A DNA stretch of 40,427 bases from Methanomicrobiales archaeon. GTDB taxonomy: Archaea; Halobacteriota; Methanomicrobia; Methanomicrobiales; Methanospirillaceae. The position numbers and the translations under genes were made by a program. The DNA lies in assembly GCA_025360805.1 (NCBI GenBank), contig JANYBK010000175.1, forward strand, positions 1 to 40,427, written 5' to 3'. Below the pieces are notes generated by a model that was given only the letters and a program-made list of their open reading frames with translations, was not told where the DNA came from and did no database searches. Below are positions 9,301 to 19,147 of this stretch, one piece after another; position 1 is the stretch's first letter; each line of letters begins with the position of its first letter.

Positions 9301-10450
9301 GCGAATTAAAAATATGAGCACGATGCACGAGATATTTTTTTTCTGTATTTGCATCCGAAAAGTTTTTGCTCAAGGTAATTGTGTGATGAAATTTTAACTG
9401 GAAATTATCATTATTTGAATATTTTTTAATTAACCAATCAACAGACAAACGAACGTTTTTTGATTTCGTTGCTAATATCACAAAAGAATTTGAGAACTGC
9501 CACAACAACCCGGAATCGGTAATCGATGACATGAACAATGAATCGGGAAACAAATTGAGTTGTTTTACGAAATAATCCTCAAATGGTGTCCGAATCCAGT
9601 TCTGAGGATATAACGATATAACTTCAGAATTTTCAGGAATTATCGTTTCAGTTAGTTTGTAATCCGGAAAGACATGATAAAACTGGTTATTAATAAAGCC
9701 GGATTGGTGAATTATCGATTCAATCTCGTTTCTGGAAAATGTCACCGGTGTTTTGTCAGGATACCCGATTATTCCTTCAAATTCTTTTCCGGTATGATCC
9801 TCTTTACACCCGGAAAAATATTTTGCACCAAACTTATTTTCAATTGCGACAACGAGAATTCCGTTTTCATTCAATGCGCCATTAAGCCGGGTCAAAAGAG
9901 AAGAACACGCTTCTTTTGGATCGGCGTGTTCTGTATCATATAAGGGTGTATACTCAAGTGAACCTATCAGGATAATGAGATCATACTTTTTATCAAAGCC
10001 GGAATTGAGCAGGTTCCCGCAATAAACCTTCACATTATCCAGATCTTTTGTCCGGTAGCGGGTGATGAGGGCTCTTTGAGTATTTCCTTCCAGTGCATCA
10101 ACGCTGTTGAAATGCTCACCAAGCCACCGGGTAATCGCCCCACACCCGGATCCAATCTCCAGTACATTTGCAGACTTGGGGAAAATTTCTTGTATTGCCT
10201 CAAGAAAATTGATCCGTTTATTCGAAAAATGATATCGGGAAGGCCAGTCTTTGATATATTGTTTGAACTCCTGGGAATACGATGACAGGTCTTTTACTTT
10301 TTTTAACGATTCTAAAATGTATTCTTCCCCGCCATCAGTGTAATCAGTGGTAAGATTATCGGGATGTGTATAGATATTGCGTTCCTGATCAAAAATAAAC
10401 CGGCTTATGTTTATTTGAGGATAGTCTTTTTTTAAAGGCGTATTTTCCAT
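6371..10450 (-). CDS. Giant multidomain glycan enzyme: SAM methyltransferase, kinase-like region, coiled coil, two GT2 glycosyltransferase domains
   Basis: 1359 aa; VLEIGSGCGAITRWLGEHF methyltransferase motif I; AIDYTFWNIIV...FNFIDKKW kinase-like motif; long Q/E/N-rich heptad region with tandem repeats; GT2 domains beginning KLSIITPVYNVDEKWLKFCIDSVLEQ (with IIYSDEDK) and LVSIIIPTKDKPELIERCLKSI (with FLNNDTQ). Confidence 0.85.
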   Translation of the reverse strand: MENTPLKKDYPQINISRFIFDQERNIYTHPDNLTTDYTDGGEEYILESLKKVKDLSSYSQEFKQYIKDWPSRYHFSNKRINFLEAIQEIFPKSANVLEIGSGCGAITRWLGEHFNSVDALEGNTQRALITRYRTKDLDNVKVYCGNLLNSGFDKKYDLIILIGSLEYTPLYDTEHADPKEACSSLLTRLNGALNENGILVVAIENKFGAKYFSGCKEDHTGKEFEGIIGYPDKTPVTFSRNEIESIIHQSGFINNQFYHVFPDYKLTETIIPENSEVISLYPQNWIRTPFEDYFVKQLNLFPDSLFMSSITDSGLLWQFSNSFVILATKSKNVRLSVDWLIKKYSNNDNFQLKFHHTITLSKNFSDANTEKKYLVHRAHIFNSPPIVNEGKIEFALQDNELVLGRLLSSDILSAVFKKSPESNLKQILKDLHAELLRTYSLGITDPEGYPLVNGEAIDYTFWNIIVSPENTFNFIDKKWLSKEPLPADLILFRNVYHIFEKIGPFFKNKNKNLFIIEMLQDIYPQYSEHRLTENFQFEALFQEFVSGKEQTYFPGSPSPYSVNEQIDEMRAQVININQTLASKEQQITDINNHVNYLYQTLASKEQQITETNNHVNYLYQTLASKEQQITVMATQVQSLEHTITDKVQQIHGLNENIYGLTENVQSLETALANEHTQVLEGTAHIQELDQVISAKDSQLAEKSAYILSLEQKIAGIETSIVWQLTMKFHYKIVGRILAENTQRRKYYELGLNRMRNYFNRYKVRNTHNEFKTNTTVSSLKKYFHIFKNRVTTTVRGQNPADVYSERCEFTSENIPEIREKITQFTYLPKLSIITPVYNVDEKWLKFCIDSVLEQIYENWELCLVDDASTKSHVSDTLKSYYGSDPRIRIEFNEKNSGISETTNNAIKMATGEFITLLDNDDAIPKDALFEVVKFLNEHPDADIIYSDEDKLSENGDLCEPFFKPDWSPEYFRGVMYVGHLLTVRRSLAEKISLLDKKFDFVQDYEFMLRLSENTKNIYHIPKLLYHWRKIEGSIASSSDSKGNISEKQVNAVNSHLKRLSLNAIASAGHIPHRVLITPLPRADFPLVSIIIPTKDKPELIERCLKSIYELTSYPNFEVIIMDNNTTNEDAKRILDSFPCKKILFNEPFNFSKINNVGAKNANGEYLVFLNNDTQIQSKNWIDFLLYYAEQPDVAAVGPLLVFPNNTVQHAGVVLGFRGTADHIMRDYPMDCDGYAGSLLCAREVSAITAACMMVKKSVFLELYGFNEHYSIIYQDVDLCLKFISNGYRIIFNPRVIITHYECSTRDITQYNLVDRNLLLDQWEELIKKGDRYYNCNFDLANYGLGSTGYKIKEKRDNPC
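8562..8750. repeat. Tandem 63-bp repeat, three units (two near-identical, one diverged), coding for coiled coil
   Basis: Units 8562-8624 and 8625-8687 differ at 2 of 63 positions; the third unit 8688-8750 is partly conserved. Encodes YQTLASKEQQITDINNHVNYL-type 21-aa units. Confidence 0.95.
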
Positions 10451-10529
10451 TTTTCATCCCCGAATAGTATCTCCACGCTATGAAAAGAAAGACTATACTA
10501 GTATTATTTGTGTATCTTAGAATATGTGG

Positions 10530-12296
10530 TCATGATTCATATTTGATTTCTTTTACCGAGGATTCAAGATCCACAATCCCCACCATCAGGTCTCTCTTTT
10601 CGACCCTGAAGATCAGGCAGTCATACCGGCGATCGAGCACTTCAATTTCGTTATTGGAATGAACAATTACAAGACCGGCATTGATCGAGTACGTCCCAGA
10701 ATTAATTTTTAAGGATTGGGAAAACTCAACAATATAATGCCCATCTCTTTTTTTATCACTCAAATCCAGATGCTGCCATTTGGTATTGGTTCCGTAGATA
10801 TCACAAAATTTATTTTTAAATGTACAGCCAATGGTCAGATTTTCCCTGATATCTTCATGCAGTAAAAAATGGATCCGGACAATTGCAATGTCCCCTGAAT
10901 TAAAAATAGTTGTACGGTTAAGGTTTTCATCCATCAGTTCTACGCGAGTGATCTCGCCGCGTTTATTCCCAAATCGTTCTTCACCGGAAGTGTAAACCTC
11001 GGGCAATGTATCTTCTGACGAAGTTGTATTTACAGTATGAGTCTCGATTATCTCTTCCATCTTTACAATCTTTGCCCATCCCCACGCACTCCACGCATAA
11101 CTCAGGTCATCTCCGGACCCGGAAGTACTAAAAATAATAGAAACACTTTTTTTAGAAAACTGTTCCAATGGAATCATAAAGTTATGCCAGCCCTTATCCC
11201 CAATATTTCGCTTTGGCTGAAGTACGCGGGAAAAGACATTTTCTGTTTTCCCTTCACAGAGAATCTCAATATCAAACTTAACCCCCTGCGGAATTTTGTC
11301 CCACACAAAGGGCATGATCCCGATCGCAAATGCAAGTGACTGGCCCGGTTCGATGGTAACTGAGTACGTAATTGTTGACGGGGCATGAGCAAAGATTATC
11401 TTGCGGGGGGTGGAATTAATCTCAATTGCCTGTTCAATTACAGGTACTAATGGCGCGCTGATAATTTTTGCCTCTTGTAAGTTCTGGATAAAACTATATA
11501 CCGTACCGTACCGTTCAGTTGGCATCTCCCCATGCTCGATCAGGTTACCTTCTGTATATGCACGCTCACGTTCGGTGATCAGGGCATAATATTTATTGAC
11601 CACATAATTCGGATCCCCCCGCTCTATGATCCGTCCCCCGTCAAGGAGTAGCGCAGAATTGCAGAGATTTCGTACCGCTTCAGTGTCATGCCCCACATAA
11701 AGGATGGTCTTTCCTGCCATCTGCATCTCACGGATCTTCCGGAAACACCGGTGCTGGAAGATGGCATCCCCAACAGCAAGGGCTTCGTCAACAATGAGGA
11801 TCTCAGCATCCACATGCACCGCAACAGAGAATGCGAGCCTGACTGTCATACCTGTTGAATAGGTGCGGAGAGGCTGGTTGATAAAATCCCCGAGTTCGGA
11901 GAACCGGATGATCTCATCAAACCGATCGTCAATCTGCTGCTTGGAAAGTCCCATGATTGAACCGTACATGTAGACATTATCCCGACCAGAAAATTCCGGG
12001 TGAAACCCGGAACCCAGTTCAAGAATTGCCGAGACTTTTCCAGCAATCTCAAAAGAACCTTCACTCGGTTCAAGAACCCCGGCAAGAATGCTTAAAAGTG
12101 TGCTTTTCCCCGAACCATTCTGCCCAAGAATCCCTAAAGTAGTGCCGCTTGGAATCTCAAATGAAATATCTTTTAATGCCCAGAAATCGGTGTGGTGGGA
12201 AACTTTACCCAGACTTAAGTATTCAAGAACCCGTCTGCCCGGTGAGCCGAACAGTTTGAACTTTTTCCCCAGGTTGTGTACCGCAATTGCAATCAC
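10530..12296 (-). CDS. wzt: ABC transporter ATP-binding protein, Wzt-like polysaccharide exporter with extended C-terminal substrate-binding region
   Basis: 588 aa; Walker A GILGQNGSGKSTLL, ABC signature TYSTGMTVRLAFSVAV, Walker B ILIVDEALAVGD; C-terminal Wzt-C-like beta-rich region. 4-bp overlap with the permease gene. Confidence 0.9.
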   Translation of the reverse strand: MIAIAVHNLGKKFKLFGSPGRRVLEYLSLGKVSHHTDFWALKDISFEIPSGTTLGILGQNGSGKSTLLSILAGVLEPSEGSFEIAGKVSAILELGSGFHPEFSGRDNVYMYGSIMGLSKQQIDDRFDEIIRFSELGDFINQPLRTYSTGMTVRLAFSVAVHVDAEILIVDEALAVGDAIFQHRCFRKIREMQMAGKTILYVGHDTEAVRNLCNSALLLDGGRIIERGDPNYVVNKYYALITERERAYTEGNLIEHGEMPTERYGTVYSFIQNLQEAKIISAPLVPVIEQAIEINSTPRKIIFAHAPSTITYSVTIEPGQSLAFAIGIMPFVWDKIPQGVKFDIEILCEGKTENVFSRVLQPKRNIGDKGWHNFMIPLEQFSKKSVSIIFSTSGSGDDLSYAWSAWGWAKIVKMEEIIETHTVNTTSSEDTLPEVYTSGEERFGNKRGEITRVELMDENLNRTTIFNSGDIAIVRIHFLLHEDIRENLTIGCTFKNKFCDIYGTNTKWQHLDLSDKKRDGHYIVEFSQSLKINSGTYSINAGLVIVHSNNEIEVLDRRYDCLIFRVEKRDLMVGIVDLESSVKEIKYES

Positions 12297-13075
12297 AGGA
12301 GTTCACCAAACCCGCGTTTTGTTTTTTGAAAGAACCAGATGCTGATCACAAATAATACAACAGAAAAAATCAGGAAGGGCACAATAATTTCAAGCTCTGG
12401 AATCTTGCCGTAAAACAATACATCCCGATAGATCTCCAGCATGTAATAACCAGGATTCAGTTTCATTATCCATTGAAAATTCTCAGGAATGGAATTGATC
12501 GTATATGCAATCGGTGTAGCCCAGAACCAGATCATAAAAAGCGCTCCAAGGATTTGGGGGATGTCCCGGAAATATACCGCGCCGCTTGACAGGAAAAAAG
12601 CCAGTGACAGGGTAAATATCATCTGGAGGATGATCGCAATAGGAAGGAGAAGAATAAAGATCGTAGGTGCACCTTTCAGGATTAAAAACAGAATGAAAAA
12701 AATTCCGAGCCCGATAAATAGGTTCACAAATTCTGATAGTGTCGTATAGATCGGAAAAATTTCACTGGGGAACGGGACTTTTTTAATATAATTTTTGTTG
12801 TCGATGATCGAGCGCGAAGCCCTTAAAACAGATTCCTGGAATGTCAGCCAGGGAAGAAACCCGGCTGCAAAATACAATACAAAGTCCCAGATACTGGTGG
12901 ACCCGGGGAGGCGCACCTTCAGGAATACGCCAAAGACAATGACATACACAACAAGAGTGATGATAGGGTTAATAATGGACCAGTACAACCCCAGAAGAGA
13001 TCCAACGTATTTCGAGGAGATATCCCGTTTGATAAAATTCCAGATCAAGCCCCGGTATTCAAAGATGGAATTCAT
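12293..13075 (-). CDS. wzm: ABC-2 type transporter permease, Wzm-like polysaccharide exporter
   Basis: 260 aa; six hydrophobic segments; RDISSKYVGSLLGLYWSIINPIITLVVYVIVFG and MIWFWATPIAYTINSIP are typical of the O-antigen/teichoic-acid exporter family. Confidence 0.9.
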   Translation of the reverse strand: MNSIFEYRGLIWNFIKRDISSKYVGSLLGLYWSIINPIITLVVYVIVFGVFLKVRLPGSTSIWDFVLYFAAGFLPWLTFQESVLRASRSIIDNKNYIKKVPFPSEIFPIYTTLSEFVNLFIGLGIFFILFLILKGAPTIFILLLPIAIILQMIFTLSLAFFLSSGAVYFRDIPQILGALFMIWFWATPIAYTINSIPENFQWIMKLNPGYYMLEIYRDVLFYGKIPELEIIVPFLIFSVVLFVISIWFFQKTKRGFGELL

Positions 13076-13159
13076 TTTATTAATCTCAACTGTTGGATCT
13101 AACTTATACTTCCGTTTTCATAAATTAATCTTTAATCAGAACGGGCACACAAGTTGTTT

Positions 13160-13897
13160 TTAATTGGATCCATCTTTTTCTGCCACGATAATATCCTGAT
13201 AACTCAAAAAATTAGTTCTCCAACACCATGCCCCATAATGAATCGGTTCAATAATTGTAAATCCATGTTTTTTGTACAGATTTCTGATTATATCTTCTTC
13301 GTATGCAACTGCGCTTTCAGGATTGTTTTTATCTACAGCGCGATATCCGTTGAAAACATACTGGAAATCCTGTGAAGTCTGTTTTGCCGCAATAAACCGA
13401 TGTGATTCTTCATTTAATAAAAAGAATGTTATCAAACATCTCCCATTCTTTTTCAGAACCCGCGTAATTTCAGAAAAATAATTTTCCATGTCTTTAGGTA
13501 ACATATGGGTAAATACTGATGTAAGGTAAATAAAATCAAAGGATTCGTTATCATATGGGAATTTATAGTCTGAAGCTTGAACTGTGCCATTCTGGTTATA
13601 TGACTGATTAACGATTTCAGCTAATTGAAACTGAAAATTGGGATGTCTGGTTGAAATATTCTTTTGACACCAGTCGATACCCATCGATACAATATCAAAA
13701 CCTTCATAACTGCCTGTTTTATCCAAATACTCGGTTAATGGAATTGCCATCCGTCCTATCCCACACCCGATATCCAGGACTCTTGCATTCGGCTTTAAAT
13801 TTCCAAGTTCAATAAAATATTTTAAAAAGTCATTACCTATTTTTTTAAAATCGCCAGCGCCAACAAAAATCATTTCTTCTGGAGGTATCAGATCCAT
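13160..13897 (-). CDS. Class I SAM-dependent methyltransferase
   Basis: 245 aa; ARVLDIGCGIGRMAIPLTEYL motif I and FDFIYLTSVFTHMLP. Confidence 0.85.
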   Translation of the reverse strand: MDLIPPEEMIFVGAGDFKKIGNDFLKYFIELGNLKPNARVLDIGCGIGRMAIPLTEYLDKTGSYEGFDIVSMGIDWCQKNISTRHPNFQFQLAEIVNQSYNQNGTVQASDYKFPYDNESFDFIYLTSVFTHMLPKDMENYFSEITRVLKKNGRCLITFFLLNEESHRFIAAKQTSQDFQYVFNGYRAVDKNNPESAVAYEEDIIRNLYKKHGFTIIEPIHYGAWCWRTNFLSYQDIIVAEKDGSN

Positions 13898-14082
13898 AAA
13901 TGCTCACCGCAATTACTTACAATCCATTTTCATAAAAGGTTACCGTTTTCTTATGAAACCCGAAGCAACTTTTCGATGAGAAAAGAATGCCAATCCCTAT
14001 GAAACCGGGATGTCATGAGAAATATGATTATGAATACGTCAGGAACGGCACAGCAAATATATTCATGGCGGTTGAATTCAAG

Positions 14083-14116
14083 CAAGCCCCGGCATTCAAA
14101 GATCGATGCCATTGCT
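14083..14116 (-). pseudogene. Possible remnant of a wzm-like permease 5' end
   Basis: Minus strand encodes MASIFECRGLL versus MNSIFEYRGLI at the start of the intact permease (13043-13075); DNA similarity is confined to about 30 bp. Confidence 0.3.
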
Positions 14117-14362
14117 TTTTTTGTCCTTGTAGTTTTTATTATTATACATAATCGGGCATATAACAATCCGGTCATCGGTAGAGTTGAATTCCCCAATCCT
14201 GACGGATTATTAGCCCCCTCTCACTTAGATCTATCGTTACTTTTTTTGTCAAATATCTGGTCAATCTTAAATTTTAACACACGTTCTGGAGAAGATTGCC
14301 GGTAAGGAGGCTGTCGTTTGTATTGGCAGGTAGGATTTCTGACTGATGTTCTCTGGTGAATT

Positions 14363-14416
14363 GATGAAAAATCAGGTTCTCTTAAACAAAGATCAATGAG
14401 AAATTATTTCGGGACT
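14363..14416. repeat. Left copy of a 54-bp inverted repeat
   Basis: gatgaaaaatcaggttctcttaaacaaagatcaatgagaaattatttcgggact; 53/54 identical to the reverse complement of 19148-19201. Confidence 0.95.
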
Positions 14417-14512
14417 GTAACGAAGTTGAACATCGGGATTTTGGCTTAACTGATGACAGTCACATGGGAAATATTTGTATCCACAGGATGTTAACAAATT
14501 ACTACGGAATTT

Positions 14513-15559
14513 ATGGCAAAAAAAGCATTCATCACGGGAATTACCGGACAAGATGGATCGTATCTGGCCGAACTTTTACTCTCCAAAGGCTATGAAGTCC
14601 ATGGTCTTATCAGAAGATCATCGACATTCAACACAAGCCGGATTGACCAGATATACATTGACCCCCATGACCCTCATGCCAGGATGTTTCTTCATTATGG
14701 AGATCTTTCCGATTCGGAGCAGATCGCAAATATCATGCACAACTTTCAGCCGGACGAAGTGTATCATCTCGGTGCCCAGAGTCACGTCCGGGTGAGCTTT
14801 GAGACCCCGGAATATACCGGCAATGTGACGGCACTCGGTACTACCCGGCTTCTTGAGGCTTTGCGAAGGAGCAATTCCGGGATAAAGTTTTACCAGGCAT
14901 CATCGAGTGAGATGTTTGGATCTGCGCCTCCTCCGCAAAATGAAGATACCCTGTTCCAGCCCCGCAGTCCCTATGCCTGCGCTAAACTATATTCCTACTG
15001 GATGACCCGGAATTATCGTGAAGGGTACAAGATGTTTGCGGCAAATGGTATCCTTTTTAATCATGAGTCCCCCCGGCGTGGAGAGACATTCGTCACCCGA
15101 AAAATCACCCGGGGCATTGCCAGAATTCTCGCAAAAAAGGAACAATACCTGTATCTCGGAAATCTTGATGCCCGACGTGACTGGGGTTTCGCACCCGAGT
15201 ATGTGGAATGTATGTGGCAGGTCCTCCAGCAGAAAGAAGCGGATGATTACGTGATCGGCATTGGGGAAACCCATTCGGTGAAGGAATTCTTAAACGCAGC
15301 GTTCTCGTATGTCGGGCTCGATGTTGACGAGCATGTTAAAATTGACCCGAAGTACTTCCGGCCTACTGAAGTTGAAGTGCTCATATCAAACCCGGAAAAA
15401 TCTCGGAAGAAGCTCGGGTGGAAACCCAGGATCCGGTTTGACGATCTGGTGAAGATTATGATGGATGCTGACATGCGAGCGATTGGGCTTGCTCCTGTTG
15501 GGGAAGGGGACAAGATACTGCAAAAAGCGTTCCCAAAGAAATGGTGGAAAGGGGATTAG
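14513..15559 (+). CDS. gmd: GDP-mannose 4,6-dehydratase
   Basis: 348 aa; [81 protein letters not shown] are characteristic. Confidence 0.97.
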   Translation: MAKKAFITGITGQDGSYLAELLLSKGYEVHGLIRRSSTFNTSRIDQIYIDPHDPHARMFLHYGDLSDSEQIANIMHNFQPDEVYHLGAQSHVRVSFETPEYTGNVTALGTTRLLEALRRSNSGIKFYQASSSEMFGSAPPPQNEDTLFQPRSPYACAKLYSYWMTRNYREGYKMFAANGILFNHESPRRGETFVTRKITRGIARILAKKEQYLYLGNLDARRDWGFAPEYVECMWQVLQQKEADDYVIGIGETHSVKEFLNAAFSYVGLDVDEHVKIDPKYFRPTEVEVLISNPEKSRKKLGWKPRIRFDDLVKIMMDADMRAIGLAPVGEGDKILQKAFPKKWWKGD

Positions 15560-15577
15560 TCCAACCATCATTTTATA

Positions 15578-16669
15578 ATGAAGACCTTTTGTTTTTATGT
15601 CAGTGATTATGGCTATGGCCATGCTACCCGCTCCATAGCGCTGATACGGAAAATTCTGTCCCAGTATCCTGATTCCCGGATTATTGTGAAATCCGAAGGT
15701 CCGTTCGATCTCCTCTCAAAATCTTTGCAGGATCCCCGCATATCGGTAATCCGGTACCGTAATGACATTTCTGTTCCGCTTCTGCCTCCTACAGAAGCTG
15801 TCGATGTTGATAAGACACGGATTCTTTTAACAGAATGGCAGGAATCATGGCCTGATTATATTGAACGAGAGTTACGGTTCTGTAAGGAACATGGTGTTGA
15901 TCTAATCATATCTGATATCGCCCCGCAGCCATTTCTTGTTGCAGATATGCTGGGCATTCCTTCTGTGGGAATTTCCAATTTCTCATGGGACACAATCTAC
16001 CAGCATCTCGTTCCTGAAATGACCGGATTCATTAAAACCTTGCAATCTGCGTATTCCACTGCAACTCTTGCCTGCATCCTTCCGTTTCATGTCCCGATGA
16101 AAGCATTTAAAAAAAAAGTTCCTGTCAGTCTCCTGTCACGCGATATTTCAATTCCCCGGAATCTTATGAGAGAGCAACTGGGAATGAATGAGGATGATAT
16201 CGTTGTTTTCTTTAACCCCCGGTGTCCGGTTGATCAGCTGGGCCCGGATTTTTTCAATACCATTTCCCACGAATCTGTCAGGATTATCGTGCCATCCGCA
16301 TTTTCATCCCGGAATTCTCAAATCATCCCTCTTCCCGCAAATGAGACAGAGTCCCAGAACTGGATCGCAATGTGCGATCTTGTGGTAACCCGGTGCGGTT
16401 ACAGCACGGTATCTGAAGCAGTCCAGTCAAAAGTCCCGCTCGTTGTCTGGGAGCGCCCGGGTTTTATCGAAGATACTGCGATTGTCGCAGATATCCAGAG
16501 GCTGGGTCTGGGCAGATCATATGATTACTCACAGATCCGTTCCCTTGACTGGATAGCAGAAATACCTGAACTGTCCTGTTACAAACAACATTATGTGCAC
16601 ATAGATCAGAATTATTCAAACAGCGGATCTAAAGATATCCTCTCTTGCCTGCAGGAGTACATTTCATGA
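15578..16669 (+). CDS. Glycosyltransferase-like protein (GT28/MurG-like fold)
   Basis: 363 aa; N-terminal [20 protein letters not shown]-terminal [30 protein letters not shown] resembles the UDP-sugar transferase donor site. ATGA overlap with the next gene. Confidence 0.7.
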   Translation: MKTFCFYVSDYGYGHATRSIALIRKILSQYPDSRIIVKSEGPFDLLSKSLQDPRISVIRYRNDISVPLLPPTEAVDVDKTRILLTEWQESWPDYIERELRFCKEHGVDLIISDIAPQPFLVADMLGIPSVGISNFSWDTIYQHLVPEMTGFIKTLQSAYSTATLACILPFHVPMKAFKKKVPVSLLSRDISIPRNLMREQLGMNEDDIVVFFNPRCPVDQLGPDFFNTISHESVRIIVPSAFSSRNSQIIPLPANETESQNWIAMCDLVVTRCGYSTVSEAVQSKVPLVVWERPGFIEDTAIVADIQRLGLGRSYDYSQIRSLDWIAEIPELSCYKQHYVHIDQNYSNSGSKDILSCLQEYIS

Positions 16670-17607
16670 CATTCTGGGAAAACAAACGGATCCTTATCAC
16701 CGGGGGTGGCGGTTTTCTTGGCTCTCACCTTGTCAAACAACTGGTGAAGCGGGGCGTTCAAAAGGACCAGTTATTTATTCCCCGCAGCAGCGATCTTGAC
16801 CTCCGTACATGGGAGAACTGTGTTAAAGCGGTAAAGGGCAGGGATATTGTCATCCATCTTGCGGCTAAAGTCGGAGGTATCGGGTTCAACCAAAACTATC
16901 CCGGCGAACTTTTCTATGACAATGCGATTATGGGGATCCAGCTCATTGAAGCAGCCCGGCAGGAGTGTGTGGAGAAATGTGTAATCCTCGGTACGGTCTG
17001 TGCGTACCCGAAATTCACCCCGGTTCCTTTCAGCGAGGATGAACTCTGGAATGGATATCCGGAAGAGACCAATGCATCTTACGGCATTGCAAAGAAAGCG
17101 CTCCTTGTCCAGGCTCAGGCATATCGCCAGCAGTATGGGTTCAACGCGATCTATCTCCTGCCGGTCAATCTCTACGGACCGGGTGACAATTTCAACCCGG
17201 AGAGTTCCCACGTAATCCCGGCACTGATCAAGAAATTTGTTGACGCAGTACGCGAGAAGAAACCTTACGTTGATGTATGGGGTACCGGTACCGCATCGCG
17301 CGAGTTCCTTTATGTCGAAGATGCAGCCCGTGCCATTATCCTTGCCACCGAACGGTACAATAAGCCGGACCCGGTTAACCTAGGTGCCGGGAAGGAGATC
17401 TCTATTCGGGATCTTGTCACCATCATCAAGGAGCAGACGGGTTTTACCGGTGAGATCCACTGGGACACAACAAGACCCGATGGGCAGCCACGGCGGTGTC
17501 TTGTCACATCCCGGGCTGAGAAGGAGTTCGGGTTTGTAGCTCAGGTGCCATTCGATGATGGGCTGAGGCAGACAGTGGAGTGGTTTATTGAACAGACTCG
17601 CGGATAG
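16666..17607 (+). CDS. fcl: GDP-L-fucose synthase (GDP-4-keto-6-deoxymannose epimerase/reductase)
   Basis: [75 protein letters not shown]. Start placed at 16666 (ATGA overlap) rather than the ORF-track 16645. Confidence 0.95.
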   Translation: MTFWENKRILITGGGGFLGSHLVKQLVKRGVQKDQLFIPRSSDLDLRTWENCVKAVKGRDIVIHLAAKVGGIGFNQNYPGELFYDNAIMGIQLIEAARQECVEKCVILGTVCAYPKFTPVPFSEDELWNGYPEETNASYGIAKKALLVQAQAYRQQYGFNAIYLLPVNLYGPGDNFNPESSHVIPALIKKFVDAVREKKPYVDVWGTGTASREFLYVEDAARAIILATERYNKPDPVNLGAGKEISIRDLVTIIKEQTGFTGEIHWDTTRPDGQPRRCLVTSRAEKEFGFVAQVPFDDGLRQTVEWFIEQTRG

Positions 17608-17796
17608 AACCGTAGAGGAAATATTTTTTAGGACTGTCCAAATTTGCTCCGTTGGGGGTTCATTGATACAGAATTATTAAAACAGAGGTCAATAACACAC
17701 CCAATAATTTTTATGTCATCCAACATCCGAAGAATAATCCAATTATTACTTTCCTAAAAAAGATCACCGGTGGAATAGTGACATCTGGCATTTATG

Positions 17797-19077
17797 TCAC
17801 ACGATCGATGCTGCCTTGTTATTGATCATTGGTTTGGTTGTCACTACTGTGACTTGTGAGGCCGGCGCGGTTTTTGCGATTGATGTCGCTTTGTTATTGA
17901 TAATTGGTGTGTTTATCGCTGCTGTGGACGACCCGGTCGTGTTTGTTGAAGATCCAGAACTGTTGAACGCTGGCAGAATACTTTCGATGGATCCCGGATT
18001 CATGACGACAAATGCGACAGCTGCAATCGCTATAATGATGACAATAACAATACCAATGGTAATAGCCAGTTTCTTTGTGCTCCGGGGTTTTGCGGGGGGC
18101 ATAGACTTATTAACAAGCGGTGATTTGGAAAGATCCTTTGGAGTGAAGAGCTTGGGTATAACCTTTTTTTGTGGCTGTGCATCTGCAGGATCAGCCTCTG
18201 GTTGTATCTCCTGTACTGGAGCAGGTTCAGGCTGGACAGCATAAAGGGAATCATCGTTGACTTTTACTGATGAACTTTCGATGAGGGGCTCAACAGATTT
18301 AAACTTAAGATCAATTGGCTTCTCTTTTTTTACGGTCTGCACAGGAGCTGCGGGTGTGGGAATGGTGAGCGGGACCTGAGGCACTGCTCCCTGAACGATA
18401 ATACGCGAGCCGCACTTGTCGCAGAACACTGAATTATCCGGCACCTTTGCCCCGCACTTTGAACAATACGTTCCAAGCGTCACAGAATGAGACTCCGTTG
18501 TTACTGGTGCATGTGTGGCAGCCGGTTCAGTGGTCTGCCACGATAACTGAGTCTCTGAATTCGTTTTTACTGGCTGTTGCTTTGTTGCCGGCACGTAACG
18601 TGTAGTGGGTATTTGCGGTAAAGAGGATCTGGCAATATTAATTTTTTTGGGGGGTACCGGGCCAGCCTTTTCTGCTGGGTCAATACCGGGAATAACAGTA
18701 TGAACGACCTGCTCAAAGGACGGGTTGATGTTCTCATTTATCAATTGTACCCATTCGTTGCGTTCTTTTGCCCGATTTCCACCACTTTCGCGAGAGAATG
18801 TCAGCACCATCTGCTTTCTCTCTCTGCTATTTGTGACAACGGTAAGCGTGATCAACGTATCGCGGATCGCATTCTCTCCGGCCTCAACGCCTTGAACCGT
18901 GACAAGCGGGATCTCTTTTTGGGATAGAATATTTTTCACTCTGTTGATTAAGATAATTCGTTTGTTGGTGAGGATTGCTTCAAACGAGATTGATTTTACA
19001 TGGACATTCGCAGTCCGGATGAGAATTCTTTCATTACCGTACAATTCTGGATCGTCCATAGTTGACTCCCCTCCCAC
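17797..19077 (-). CDS. Membrane-anchored protein with N-terminal PH-like domain, zinc ribbon and C-terminal transmembrane segment
   Basis: 426 aa; YCSKCGAKVPDNSVFCDKCGSRI zinc ribbon; LAITIGIVIVIIIAIAAVAFVVM transmembrane segment; N-terminal TNKRIILINRVKNILSQKEIPLVTVQGVEAG is PH-like. Confidence 0.7.
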   Translation of the reverse strand: MGGESTMDDPELYGNERILIRTANVHVKSISFEAILTNKRIILINRVKNILSQKEIPLVTVQGVEAGENAIRDTLITLTVVTNSRERKQMVLTFSRESGGNRAKERNEWVQLINENINPSFEQVVHTVIPGIDPAEKAGPVPPKKINIARSSLPQIPTTRYVPATKQQPVKTNSETQLSWQTTEPAATHAPVTTESHSVTLGTYCSKCGAKVPDNSVFCDKCGSRIIVQGAVPQVPLTIPTPAAPVQTVKKEKPIDLKFKSVEPLIESSSVKVNDDSLYAVQPEPAPVQEIQPEADPADAQPQKKVIPKLFTPKDLSKSPLVNKSMPPAKPRSTKKLAITIGIVIVIIIAIAAVAFVVMNPGSIESILPAFNSSGSSTNTTGSSTAAINTPIINNKATSIAKTAPASQVTVVTTKPMINNKAASIV

Positions 19078-19147
19078 TATTCTTTCAATTGGGGGATATT
19101 TGCCGAGAAAAATATATGAGGCTTTCTAAGAATATCGATGGATTTGG

